From the NCBI RefSeq assembly GCF_013408335.1, contig NZ_JACBZR010000001.1:4689501-4753500 (forward strand): a DNA stretch of 64,000 nucleotides, read 5' to 3'. The position numbers were made by a program, and so were the translations under genes. The notes under the pieces are model-generated. The model did no database searches. It saw only the letters and a list, made by a program, of their open reading frames with translations, and was not told where the DNA came from. This stretch comes from Nocardioides panzhihuensis. Its GTDB lineage: Bacteria; Actinomycetota; Actinomycetes; Propionibacteriales; Nocardioidaceae. Positions 18,183 through 25,886 of this stretch are shown here, piece after piece; position 1 is the stretch's first letter, and the number at the start of each line of letters is the position of its first letter.

Positions 18183-18210
18183 GAAAACCCCTGGTTACCC
18201 AGGGGTTTTC
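18183..18210. terminator. Bidirectional rho-independent terminator
   Basis: GAAAACCCCTGG and CCAGGGGTTTTC form a perfect 12-bp stem with a TTAC loop. On the minus strand it is followed by a T-rich stretch and ends the tRNA-Ser transcript. On the plus strand it follows the fructosamine kinase gene by 12 bases. Confidence 0.85.
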
Positions 18211-18214
18211 GGTG

Positions 18215-18302
18215 TGGCGGTGACGGTGGGATTTGAACCCACGGTAGGTCGCCCTACACAACATTTCGAGTGTTGCACCATCGGCCGCTCGGACACGTCA
18301 CC
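18215..18302 (-). tRNA. tRNA-Ser(CGA)
   Basis: The minus strand folds as a class II tRNA. The acceptor GGTGACG pairs with CGTCACC, the anticodon stem is CAACA/TGTTG with loop CTCGAAA (anticodon CGA, reading UCG), there is a long variable arm, and the T arm is GTGGG-TTCAAAT-CCCAC. The discriminator is G and a CCA end is encoded (18215-18217). Confidence 0.95.
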
Positions 18303-18312
18303 GCCGAATAAG

Positions 18313-18780
18313 TTACAACCTCGGGTGGTCTTCGCCGAAATCGGGGCCGCTTCGCTGGGCGCCGAAGAAGTCCTCCAGCATGGCGCGCTGCTCCTCGGCC
18401 ATCAGCCCGGCGACGACCTCGGGTCGGTGGTTGAGCCGGCGGTCGCGTACGACGTCCCACAGCGATCCCACCGCACCGGCCTTGTCGTCGAAGGCACCGA
18501 AGACGATCCGCTCCACCCTCGCCAGGACCGCGGCACCCGCACACATCGTGCACGGCTCCAGGGTCACCACGAGCGTGCAGCCCTCCAGGCGCCACTCACC
18601 CCGTGCCTTGGCCGCCTCGCGCAGCGCGACCACCTCGGCATGTCCGGTCGGGTCGGCCTCGGCCTCGCGTACGTTGCGCCCGGTGCCGATCACGGCCCCG
18701 GACGCGTCCACGACGACCGCGCCGATCGGCACGTCACCGGTCGCCAAGGCAGCGCGACCCTCGTCGAGGGCTGCCCGCAT
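18313..18780 (-). CDS. tadA: tRNA-specific adenosine deaminase
   Basis: A 155-residue zinc deaminase that converts A34 to inosine in tRNA-Arg(ACG). Zinc ligands are His in TGHAEVVAL and the two Cys in PCTMCAGA; the proton-shuttling Glu is in the HAE motif. The ATG at 18780 is chosen because GGGAGG stands 6 bases upstream. A GTG at 18810, overlapping the previous stop codon, is an alternative. It is encoded directly after its usual actinobacterial partner. Confidence 0.93.
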   Translation of the reverse strand: MRAALDEGRAALATGDVPIGAVVVDASGAVIGTGRNVREAEADPTGHAEVVALREAAKARGEWRLEGCTLVVTLEPCTMCAGAAVLARVERIVFGAFDDKAGAVGSLWDVVRDRRLNHRPEVVAGLMAEEQRAMLEDFFGAQRSGPDFGEDHPRL

Positions 18781-18806
18781 CGGGGCCTCCCAGCGGTCGG
18801 CTGCGA

Positions 18807-19319
18807 TCACGCGGGCATGAGGCCGACGGCGTCGTCGAAGGCCTCGCCACAACCGATCGCTCGGGCGATCTCGGAGAGAGTCTCGTCCGGGTAGAGGTCG
18901 TCTTCGAACATGTCGTCCAGCAGCATGCCCATCTCGACCGCGCTCATCCCGAAGTCGGCGAGGATGCCGAGGTCGCCGGCAGGATCGGCCTCTTCCTCCT
19001 CCTCGACCTCCTCCGGCAGCGGCAGCCCGAGCACGTCGAGAGCCGACGCTGCCAGCTCCCACTCGTCGGCCGCGGTCACGTCGGAGAGCAGCACCCTGGT
19101 CGCGGCGCCGGTGACCCGGACGATCACGAAGAAGTCCTCGTCGATCGCCGCCATCGCGATCGCGCCGCCATCGCCTGGAAAGCGGTGGAGCGCGTGCGTC
19201 AGAGTCTCGACATCGGTCAGCAGGTCGTGCGCCAGCTCGCGCACAACCCAAGCTCCGTCCTCGCGATACATCGCGACGGCGAAGTCAACACCCTCGATCT
19301 GCTCCAGCTGATCAGACAC
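18807..19319 (-). CDS. tRNA adenosine deaminase-associated protein
   Basis: A 170-residue protein of the family found next to tadA in actinobacteria. It has an N-terminal alpha/beta part (VDFAVAMYREDGAWVVREL), a very acidic segment (PEEVEEEEEADP, about residues 100-112) and a C-terminal helical part. Its molecular role is not established; conserved neighbourhood suggests it assists TadA. It starts at the GTG at 19319 without an obvious ribosome site. Confidence 0.85.
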   Translation of the reverse strand: MSDQLEQIEGVDFAVAMYREDGAWVVRELAHDLLTDVETLTHALHRFPGDGGAIAMAAIDEDFFVIVRVTGAATRVLLSDVTAADEWELAASALDVLGLPLPEEVEEEEEADPAGDLGILADFGMSAVEMGMLLDDMFEDDLYPDETLSEIARAIGCGEAFDDAVGLMPA

Positions 19320-19364
19320 ACGACCAGAGTGACATCCAAACAGCCCGAGGTCTAGGGGGAATTG

Positions 19365-19393
19365 GTGACCTTAAGGGGAACCAACCGTAGGGT
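19365..19393 (+). promoter_or_regulatory. Leaderless promoter of upp
   Basis: GTGACC (19365-19370) and TAGGGT (19388-19393) are 17 bp apart. The -10 box ends 7 bases before the ATG of upp, which predicts a transcript that begins at the start codon. Confidence 0.5.
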
Positions 19394-19400
19394 TCAGCCC

Positions 19401-20042
19401 ATGGAGACCCTCGTTGTGGACCACCCGCTCGTCGCCCACAAGCTCACCACGCTGCGTAACAAAGAGACCGATTCCTCGACTTTCCGGCGGCTTGCGGACG
19501 AGCTCGTCACTTTGCTCGCCTATGAGGCGACCCGCGGAGTGCGCGTCGCGCCGGTCGACATCGTCACTCCGGTGGCCCAGACCCAGGGCGTACGCCTCAC
19601 CGACCCGCAGCCCCTGATCGTCCCGATCCTGCGGGCCGGTCTCGGGATGCTCGACGGGATGATCCGGCTGCTGCCGACCGCCGAGGTCGGCTTCCTCGGC
19701 ATGGTCCGCAACGAGGAGACGTTGGCTGCGACGACGTACGCCGAGCGTCTGCCCGCCGACCTCTCCGGCCGGCAGTGCTACGTGGTCGACCCGATGCTGG
19801 CCACCGGCGGCACCCTGGCCGCAGCGATCGACTTCCTGGTCTCGCGCGGCGCCGACGACATCACCGCCGTCACCCTCCTGGCCGCTCCTGAAGGCATCAA
19901 GGCCCTCGAGAACGCCCTCGCCGGCGTCGACGCTCCGGTCCGGCTCGTCACCGCGGCCCTCGACGAGAAGCTCAACGAGAAGGGCTACATCGTTCCCGGG
20001 CTCGGGGACGCCGGCGACCGGCTCTACGGCGTCGCGGGCTGA
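19401..20042 (+). CDS. upp: Uracil phosphoribosyltransferase
   Basis: A 213-residue enzyme that makes UMP from uracil and PRPP in pyrimidine salvage. Family features are [23 protein letters not shown] N-terminus, [13 protein letters not shown], the PRPP loop in [17 protein letters not shown], and the uracil-binding C-terminal [15 protein letters not shown]. The ATG at 19401 gives the normal length; upstream in-frame codons are leader. The promoter suggests leaderless translation. It is divergent from the tadA pair. Confidence 0.95.
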   Translation: METLVVDHPLVAHKLTTLRNKETDSSTFRRLADELVTLLAYEATRGVRVAPVDIVTPVAQTQGVRLTDPQPLIVPILRAGLGMLDGMIRLLPTAEVGFLGMVRNEETLAATTYAERLPADLSGRQCYVVDPMLATGGTLAAAIDFLVSRGADDITAVTLLAAPEGIKALENALAGVDAPVRLVTAALDEKLNEKGYIVPGLGDAGDRLYGVAG

Positions 20043-20058
20043 ACCAGCGAAGTCGCCG

Positions 20059-20260
20059 CTGGTCGAGCCACGAGGCCGCCTGCGGCCGAGCGTGTCGAGA
20101 CCAGCACAATCCCCTCGGCGCTCGATAGGACCGTGTTGGTCTCGACACGCCTTCGCCGCCCTCGCTTCGCTCGGGTGCTCCCTCGCTCGGCACACCCGGA
20201 CGAGCAAGCTCGCCGGGCGGCCTCGCTCGGTCGCATAGCGGCTCCGGCGGCTCGACCAGC
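20059..20260. repeat. Complex inverted-repeat element of the TGGTCGAG family
   Basis: The upp-DoxX gap is almost filled by GCTGGTCGAG...GTGTCGAGACCAGC (20058-20105) and TTGGTCTCGACACGC...GGCTCGACCAGC (20135-20260). These are long forms of the dispersed TGGTCGAGCTTGTCGAGACC repeat found elsewhere here, in opposite orientations. The centre has CTCGCTTCGCTCGG-type sub-repeats. No gene is present. Confidence 0.7.
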
Positions 20261-20265
20261 GGGGC

Positions 20266-20793
20266 TCAGGCCTTGATGGTGACCTTCTCCTCGACGTACG
20301 GCTGCGCCTCGGCCGCTTCGTTCGCCTCGGCCTCCCGGGCCTTGCGCTTGGCAGCCCTCGCCTTGAAAGGCCAGGTCAGGAGCTGATCGAGGGTGAACCG
20401 GCCCGGGGCGACGAGGCCGAGCACGAGAGCAGAGACACCGAGCGCGGCGGCGAGCTCCCAGCCGCCCTGGTCGACGAAGACCTCGGTGGTGCGGTGGGCG
20501 TACCAGATCGCTCCGGCCATCTGAGCCGCGAGCAGCACCCCGACGACCGGCGCGAACAGGCCGAGCATCAGCAGCGCACCGCCGACGAGCTCGACGTACG
20601 TCGCCACCTGGGCGGCGATCGCAGGCTGAGGCACCCCCAGCCCGCCGAGAAACTGCTCGGTGCCGGCGAAGCCCTGGTCGTACTTCTGCCAGCCGTGCGC
20701 GACGAAGATCCCGCCGACGACCACACGGGCGGCGAGCAGCACGACGTCGTTGAAAAGTCCGGTGTAGGCGTTGCGCCCCACTCGTCGACTCAT
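20266..20793 (-). CDS. DoxX family membrane protein
   Basis: A 175-residue protein with four membrane helices in the DoxX arrangement: RVVVGGIFVAHGWQKY in helix 1, VELVGGALLMLGLFAPV, MAGAIWYAHR and AALGVSALVLGLVAPGRF. A charged C-terminal tail follows (KARAAKRKAREAEANEAAEAQ). DoxX proteins are linked to redox balance and thiol stress in mycobacteria; the exact role here is unknown. Single gene. Confidence 0.88.
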   Translation of the reverse strand: MSRRVGRNAYTGLFNDVVLLAARVVVGGIFVAHGWQKYDQGFAGTEQFLGGLGVPQPAIAAQVATYVELVGGALLMLGLFAPVVGVLLAAQMAGAIWYAHRTTEVFVDQGGWELAAALGVSALVLGLVAPGRFTLDQLLTWPFKARAAKRKAREAEANEAAEAQPYVEEKVTIKA

Positions 20794-20877
20794 GTCCGAT
20801 TCTCCTCTGGGTAGCTCAGAACGGCCCGCACACGGTAGCGATCTCGGGTCCGCGCCGTTACCACCCGGGGTTTGCTG

Positions 20878-21438
20878 TCAGCCGAAGGGAAATTCCGCTA
20901 CGGCCTGATAGGCCGGGCGCTTCCTCGGCCCCTCTCCGAGCCGCGAGCGCACCAGCACGAACGACGAGACGGTCCAGGACGGCCCCCGGTACGCATCGAG
21001 CAGCCGCACCCAGTTGCTGAGCTCGACCGGAACGCCGGCCCGCGCGACCGTCAGGTGGGGTCGGAAACGTCCGCCGTCGACCTCGGACCCGGCCTTGACC
21101 AGCGCGTTACGAGCGCCTGCGGCCGCTCGATCGAGCTCCTCGAACGCGTCGGTCTCCACCCCGGCGTAGAGGACCTTGCCCTCGGCCACGTTGGGGAAGG
21201 CGCCGCCACCCGTGATGGTCAGCGTGAAGGGAGTACGCCGCCCCGCGGCCGTCTCCAGCCGCTCGATCGCGTCGTCGAGCGACCGGTCGGGGACGTGAGC
21301 GGCGAAGGCGAGCGTCAGGTGGAGCTGGTCAGGCGCCGACCAGCGGAAGGCGGCCGCGTCGCGGCGTACGGACAGGAACTCGTCGAGATCTTCGATCCTC
21401 GACTCCGGCGGGATCACCGCCACGAACATTCGATTCAT
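20878..21438 (-). CDS. thpR: RNA 2',3'-cyclic phosphodiesterase
   Basis: A 186-residue member of the 2H phosphoesterase (LigT) family. The two catalytic HxT motifs are HLTLAF (near residue 40) and HLTVAR (near residue 128). It opens 2',3'-cyclic phosphates on RNA ends. The N-terminus RMFVAVIPP is typical. Single gene, 33 bases downstream of the VIT-like gene and in the same direction. Confidence 0.9.
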   Translation of the reverse strand: MNRMFVAVIPPESRIEDLDEFLSVRRDAAAFRWSAPDQLHLTLAFAAHVPDRSLDDAIERLETAAGRRTPFTLTITGGGAFPNVAEGKVLYAGVETDAFEELDRAAAGARNALVKAGSEVDGGRFRPHLTVARAGVPVELSNWVRLLDAYRGPSWTVSSFVLVRSRLGEGPRKRPAYQAVAEFPFG

Positions 21439-21471
21439 CGATGTCCATTGTGCCTGGCGGAGCGGACAGGG

Positions 21472-22206
21472 TCACCTGAGTTGTGTGCCGAGCAGGTCGC
21501 CGACGACGTAGGTCACCAGCATCGCCAGCAGCCCGCCGGCGACGTTGCGCAGCGCCGCTCGGACGGGTGGCGCGTAGCCGAGGCGCGCGCTGGTCCAGCC
21601 GGTGACGGCGAGCGCGGCGGCGACGGTGAGGACCGTCGCCCAGATGCGGTCGCTCTCGGGGAGGAGCGTGATCGAGAGGAGCGGCAGCAGCGCCCCGAGC
21701 GTGAACGCGACCATCGAGGCCCCGGCAGCGGTCCAGGGCGAGGTGAGATCGTCGACGTCGATGCCGAGCTCCAGCGCGGCGTGGGCTCGCAGCGCGTCGC
21801 GCTTGGTGAGCTGCCGGGCGACGTCGGCGGCGGTCTGGTCCTCGAGCCCACGCTCCCGCAGGAACCCCTCCAGCTCGCGCAGCTCCTCCTCGGGCATCTC
21901 CTCCAGCTCGCGGCGCTCCTTGGCGATCAGCGACCTCTCCGTGTCGCGCTGGGTCGAGACGGAGACGTACTCCCCCGCAGCCATGCTGATCGCTCCCGCC
22001 ACCAGGGCCGCGACGCCGGCAATGAGGATCGCGGTGTCGTCGGTGGTGGCACCGGCGACACCCATCACCACGCCGGCGGTCGACACGATGCCGTCGTTGG
22101 CGCCGAGGACCCCTGCGCGCAGCCAGTTGAGCCGGTTGTTCAGGCCGTCGGCCCGCTCCTCGGCGTCGCCGTGGCCCGCATGGGCACCCTCACTGGGGAG
22201 CGTCAC
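21472..22206 (-). CDS. VIT1/CCC1 family iron or manganese transporter
   Basis: A 244-residue protein of the vacuolar-iron-transporter family. It has LNWLRAGVLGANDGIVSTAGVVMGVAGA in two helices, the AGAISMAAGEYVSVSTQ second helix, a charged cytosolic segment (RELEEMPEEELRELEGF) that corresponds to the metal-binding domain, and three more helices. It probably moves Fe2+ or Mn2+ out of the cytoplasm. Its start overlaps the end of the lipoprotein gene by 17 bases. Confidence 0.9.
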   Translation of the reverse strand: MTLPSEGAHAGHGDAEERADGLNNRLNWLRAGVLGANDGIVSTAGVVMGVAGATTDDTAILIAGVAALVAGAISMAAGEYVSVSTQRDTERSLIAKERRELEEMPEEELRELEGFLRERGLEDQTAADVARQLTKRDALRAHAALELGIDVDDLTSPWTAAGASMVAFTLGALLPLLSITLLPESDRIWATVLTVAAALAVTGWTSARLGYAPPVRAALRNVAGGLLAMLVTYVVGDLLGTQLR

Positions 22207-22654
22207 TGGTCCCCTCGCTGGGGACGGGCTCCTGTGGGTTCTCGCAGAAACGGACCGTCCCGCTCTTGCCGCCGTGATACGCGTACGTCTTCCCCGCTGC
22301 CTCGAGCACGACGCGGACGCCGTCGACCAGGGCCATCGAGTACATCTTCCCGGGCTCCGGGCAGCCCAGGCTGCCGTCGCGCCAGGTCACCTCGTCGTTG
22401 GAGACGACGGTGATCTCCTCGCTCTTGATCCCCTGACGCTCGGCCAGGTCGGCGATCGCGGCTGCGACGTTCGGGTCTTCGGCGGGCGTCGGGCTGGATG
22501 AGCTGGGCACGTCAGACACGTTAGCGCCTGGGTCGGTCGCCTCGGAGCCACATCCGGCCAACGTCAGGGCCAGCAACGGGGCCAGGACGGGCAGGACGTA
22601 CGCCGCAGGGCGGGTCGCGAGCTTGCTCTTGTCGCTGTTGTGGGTGCTGGTCAT
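22190..22654 (-). CDS. Lipoprotein of unknown function
   Basis: A 154-residue protein with an N-terminal lipobox, LALTLAGCGSE (Cys near residue 30), followed by a Ser/Pro/Thr linker and a compact domain with two Cys (GSLGCPEPGKMYSMALVDG and VRFCENPQEP). The pattern around WRDGSLGCP and YAYHGG is shared with small actinobacterial secreted proteins of unknown role. The ATG at 22654 is chosen for signal-peptide geometry. It overlaps the downstream transporter gene by 17 bases. Confidence 0.75.
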   Translation of the reverse strand: MTSTHNSDKSKLATRPAAYVLPVLAPLLALTLAGCGSEATDPGANVSDVPSSSSPTPAEDPNVAAAIADLAERQGIKSEEITVVSNDEVTWRDGSLGCPEPGKMYSMALVDGVRVVLEAAGKTYAYHGGKSGTVRFCENPQEPVPSEGTSDAPQ

Positions 22655-22725
22655 GACCTTGGGTACGTCTGCGTTGCGAGGTTCGTTGCGTCCGGGCCGC
22701 CTGCGCGGTGCCCTCACCGACACCA

Positions 22726-23964
22726 TCAGATCCCGAACCTCGTCGCGCGTTCCCGCGTGCTCCCAGCACCGCGCCCGGCGTCGGCCTCGCCGTCCCAGGC
22801 GTAGACCTCGGTCCCGGTGATGAAGACGCGCTCTGCGCGGTGGTCGGTGTCGAGCGGGTCTCCGGACCAGAGGACGACATCGCCGTCGAGACCGGGCACG
22901 ATCGCGCCGACGCGGTCGTCGAGACCGAGGAAGCTCGCCGGGTTCGTGGTGATCGCGGCCAGGGCCGTGTCTCGCGGGAGGCCGTCACGTACGGCGAAGG
23001 ATGCCTGGTGGACCAGGAAGTTGATCGGGATGACCGGGTGGTCGGTGGTGATCGCGACGCGCACGCCCGCGGCGGCCATCGCGGCGATGTTGCGGTTGGC
23101 CCGGTTGCGCACCTCCACCTTCGAGCGGGACACGAACATCGGACCGTAGATGACCGGAATGTCCTTCTCGGCGAGCACGTCGGCGAGCAGGTGGCCCTCG
23201 GTGCCGTGGTTGACGACCAGGCGGTAGCCGAACTCCTCGCTCAGCCGGATGGCGGTGACGATGTCGTCGGCACGGTGGGTGTGCTGGTCCCAGGCGAGCT
23301 CGCCGGCGAGGACGCGAGCGAGGGTCTCCTTGCCGAGATCGCGGTCAAAGGGCTCGCCCTTCTCCTCGGCAGCCGCCCGCTTGGCGGCGTAGTTCTGCGC
23401 CTCGACGAAGGCCTTCCGGATGATGGTGGCGACGCCGAGACGGGTCGACGGGGTCTTCTTCTGGTCGCCGTAGACGCGCTTGGGGTTCTCGCCGAGGGCG
23501 CTCTTGACCGAGACCGAGTCGGAGACGACCTGCTCGTCGATGGTCCGTCCGCCCCAGGTCTTGATCGCGACCGTCTGGCCGCCGATCGGGTTGCCGGACC
23601 CGGGCTTGATCACCGCAGTGGTCACCCCGCCGGCCAGGGCGTCGCGGAAGCCCTCGTCCTCGATGTTGACCGCGTCGATCGCCCGCAGGGCCGCGCCGTC
23701 GGGGTCGGTCATCTCGTTGGTGTCCTCGCCGGCCCAGCCCTCGCCCTGCTCGGAGATCCCGATGTGGCCGTGCCCCTCGACGAAGCCGGGCAGCAGCCAT
23801 CTCCCCGCGGCGTCGATCGTCTCGATCCCGTCGGGGATCTCGACGCCCCTCCCGACTGCCGTGATCACTCCGTCCTCGATCACCACCGTCCCGTCCTCGA
23901 TCGGGTCGCCGGTGACCGGGACTACGTACGCGTGGGTGATGGCAACGGAGGAGCGCTGGGTCAT
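22726..23964 (-). CDS. Amidohydrolase (imidazolonepropionase-like)
   Basis: A 412-residue metal-dependent hydrolase. The N-terminal beta sandwich ends in WLLPGFVEGHGHIG, where the expected HxH metal motif appears as HGH. Other motifs are VVNHGTEGH, TTDHPVIP (metal Asp region) and the C-terminal GDVVLWSGDPLD. It belongs to the imidazolonepropionase/organophosphate-hydrolase-like amidohydrolases; substrate unknown. The ATG at 23964 starts the family's usual N-terminus; codons upstream are not conserved-looking. Confidence 0.85.
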   Translation of the reverse strand: MTQRSSVAITHAYVVPVTGDPIEDGTVVIEDGVITAVGRGVEIPDGIETIDAAGRWLLPGFVEGHGHIGISEQGEGWAGEDTNEMTDPDGAALRAIDAVNIEDEGFRDALAGGVTTAVIKPGSGNPIGGQTVAIKTWGGRTIDEQVVSDSVSVKSALGENPKRVYGDQKKTPSTRLGVATIIRKAFVEAQNYAAKRAAAEEKGEPFDRDLGKETLARVLAGELAWDQHTHRADDIVTAIRLSEEFGYRLVVNHGTEGHLLADVLAEKDIPVIYGPMFVSRSKVEVRNRANRNIAAMAAAGVRVAITTDHPVIPINFLVHQASFAVRDGLPRDTALAAITTNPASFLGLDDRVGAIVPGLDGDVVLWSGDPLDTDHRAERVFITGTEVYAWDGEADAGRGAGSTRERATRFGI

Positions 23965-24062
23965 GGCGCCATCATGCCGCTTCGAGGACCTCAGCGAGCC
24001 GTGGGAGGACGAAGTCGAGCCAACCCCGGCCCGTGTGTGTCGGAGGCGAACCTGTGCTGAGG

Positions 24063-24135
24063 TTGTCGTGGTCCACGACAAGCAGGACAACGCGCAGGTC
24101 GTACTATTGTGCGCTTCTCCGTACTTTAGTACGAC
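24063..24135. promoter_or_regulatory. Two perfect palindromes upstream of the amidohydrolase
   Basis: TTGTCGTGG-T-CCACGACAA (24063-24081) is a perfect 19-bp palindrome. GTCGTACTA (24098-24106) and TAGTACGAC (24127-24135) form a second perfect inverted repeat with a 20-base spacer. They lie 99-171 bases upstream of the amidohydrolase start on the minus strand. They look like operators or a hairpin; no adjacent regulator gene is present. Confidence 0.4.
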
Positions 24136-24138
24136 TTG

Positions 24139-24276
24139 ATGGCGGACTTCTCCGCCCCGAACACCAGGCTCAGGGTCCAGCACCTCGGCGAATCATTGAA
24201 TGATGCGCGCCTGACCGCCGCGCTGCGCCAGGCTGAGGCCGTTCTGGACCTGGCGGAGCAGCTTCATCACTCTTGA
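24139..24276 (+). CDS. Possible small 45-residue ORF
   Basis: An ATG-initiated frame of 45 codons, with a helix-rich product (LTAALRQAEAVLDLAEQLHHS). It follows the two palindromes but has no clear ribosome site or family. It may be a remnant or chance, since the neighbouring sequence is a decayed gene. Confidence 0.2.
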   Translation: MADFSAPNTRLRVQHLGESLNDARLTAALRQAEAVLDLAEQLHHS

Positions 24277-24299
24277 CACGATCCCGAACGTCAGTGATC

Positions 24300-24600
24300 G
24301 GGACGTACGCGCGACGCTGCTGATAGGGGCGGCTGATCAGAGTCGCACTCGTCGCCGGGATGCCACGTTCCTCCAGCAACGACCGGGTGAACTTGAGGTT
24401 CTGGCCTGTGTTTGTTGCACGCGGTTCGCCTGGCGAGGAACGCCAGGCTCTTCTGCACGTTCGGCGAATTCCACCGCTTCGCCGCGGGGGAAGTTCTTCA
24501 CCGTCGTGGGCGCGTTCGCACCCGTGAAGACGATCAGTTGGAACCGCCCCTGGTGAAACAGCTTGGCCGTGTGCTCCGCGACACCGATGTCGTCCAGGTG
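24300..24600 (-). pseudogene. Decayed YdcF/DUF218 family gene
   Basis: On the minus strand one frame reads VAEHTAKLFHQGRFQLIVF then FTGANAPTTVKNFPRGEAVE. A second frame, after a shift around 24420-24450, reads ATNTGQNLKFTRSLLEERG then PATSATLISRPYQQRRAYV. Both match the DUF218 pattern (GRF.. VFTGAN, FPRGEA, ATNTG.N, SRPYQQRRA). The 5' part before the first block and the part after RRAYV are missing, so the gene is truncated at both ends and frameshifted. Confidence 0.75.
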
Positions 24601-24616
24601 ATCTGCTCGATCACCA

Positions 24617-24648
24617 CGGGCGGCCGCTCCCGGAGGAACGGCCGCCCG
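24617..24648 (-). terminator. Hairpin terminator after acyl-CoA dehydrogenase
   Basis: CGGGCGGCCG (24617-24626) and CGGCCGCCCG (24639-24648) form a 10-bp stem with a 12-base loop, 29 bases past the stop codon of the acyl-CoA dehydrogenase gene on the minus strand. Confidence 0.6.
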
Positions 24649-24676
24649 CGGCGTACGAATGAATTTTCGTTCGGGC

Positions 24677-25825
24677 TCAGAAGCCGAGGTCGCGGCCGAT
24701 GAGCTCCTTCATGATCTCATTGGAGCCGGCCCAGATCTTGGTGACGCGGGCGTCGCGCCAGGCGCGAGCGACTCGGTACTCGTTCATGAAGCCGTAGCCG
24801 CCGTGGATCTGGACGCAGTGGTCGAGGACCTCGGACTGCGCCTGCGAGGACCACCACTTGGCCTTGGACGCCTCGACGGGCGAGAGCTCACCGCGAGCGT
24901 GGGCGGCGACGCACTTGTCGACGTACGCCTCGGCGACCTCGATCTGCGTGACCAGCTCGGCGAGCAGGAACTTGTTGTGCTGGAAGGCGCCGATGGACTG
25001 GCCGAAGGCCTTGCGGTCCTTGGCGTACTGCACGGTCTCGAGCAGGATCTGCTTGGCCTGGGCGACGTTGGCGACCGCGCAGGAGACGCGCTCCTGCGGG
25101 AGCTCTTCCATCATGTGGATGAAGCCGCGGTTGAGCTCGCCGATGATCTCGGCGTCGGTGACGCGTACGTTCTCGAAGAAGAGCTCGGCGGTGTCGGACT
25201 CCTCCATGCCGACCTTGTCGAGCTTGCGGCCGCGGGAGAAGCCCTCCTTGTCGGCCTCGATCGCGAAGAGGGTGATGCCCTTGGCGCCCTTCTCCGGGTC
25301 GGTGCGGACCGCGGTGATCACCAGGTCACAGGAGTAGCCGTTGGTGATGAAGGTCTTCGAGCCGTTGATGACCCACTCGTCGCCGTCGCGGACCGCGGTG
25401 GTCTTCAGCGCGGCCAGGTCGGAGCCGCCGGACGGCTCGGTCATGCCGATGGCGAGCAGGATCTCGCCGGAGGCCACGCCCGGGAGCCAGCGCTGCTTCT
25501 GCTCCTCGGTGCCGAGGCGGACCAGGTAGGGAGCGGTGATGTCGGAGTGGATGCCGACGCAGGTCGGGTAGGCCGCGCCGATCTTGGCGAGCTCCTCGGC
25601 GAGGACCGCGTTGAAGCGGAAGTCGTCGGCGCCGGCGCCGCCGTACTCCTCCGGGATCGCGAGACCGAGGAAGCCGTTCTCACCGGCTTCGAGCCAGAAC
25701 TCGCGGGGCAGCGCCTTGTCGGCGATGTGCTTGTCGGTGTGGGGCTTGACCGAACGCTCCAGCCACTGCTGGACGGAGGCTCGGAAGTCCTCGTGGTCTT
25801 CCTCATAGTGGTCGCGCTTCAGCAT
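24677..25825 (-). CDS. Acyl-CoA dehydrogenase
   Basis: A 382-residue flavoprotein that introduces the alpha-beta double bond into an acyl-CoA. Motifs are IGMTEPSGGSDLAALKTTA (FAD and substrate contact), the middle beta domain, DRKAFGQSIGAFQHNKF, and HGGYGFMNEYRVARAWRDAR followed by the probable catalytic Glu in WAGSNEIMKELIGRDLG. Substrate length is not evident. Single gene ended by a hairpin. Confidence 0.92.
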   Translation of the reverse strand: MLKRDHYEEDHEDFRASVQQWLERSVKPHTDKHIADKALPREFWLEAGENGFLGLAIPEEYGGAGADDFRFNAVLAEELAKIGAAYPTCVGIHSDITAPYLVRLGTEEQKQRWLPGVASGEILLAIGMTEPSGGSDLAALKTTAVRDGDEWVINGSKTFITNGYSCDLVITAVRTDPEKGAKGITLFAIEADKEGFSRGRKLDKVGMEESDTAELFFENVRVTDAEIIGELNRGFIHMMEELPQERVSCAVANVAQAKQILLETVQYAKDRKAFGQSIGAFQHNKFLLAELVTQIEVAEAYVDKCVAAHARGELSPVEASKAKWWSSQAQSEVLDHCVQIHGGYGFMNEYRVARAWRDARVTKIWAGSNEIMKELIGRDLGF

Positions 25826-25886
25826 GCGTCGGAGTCTACGACGCAGTGGTTACTCAGTGGTAACCCCTGTTTCAAAAACGGTTGGG

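Noticed and set aside
20872..22413. Plus-strand open frame of 513 codons
   Set aside because: Antisense to thpR and the VIT-like gene; Arg/Gly/Asp-rich with no domain.
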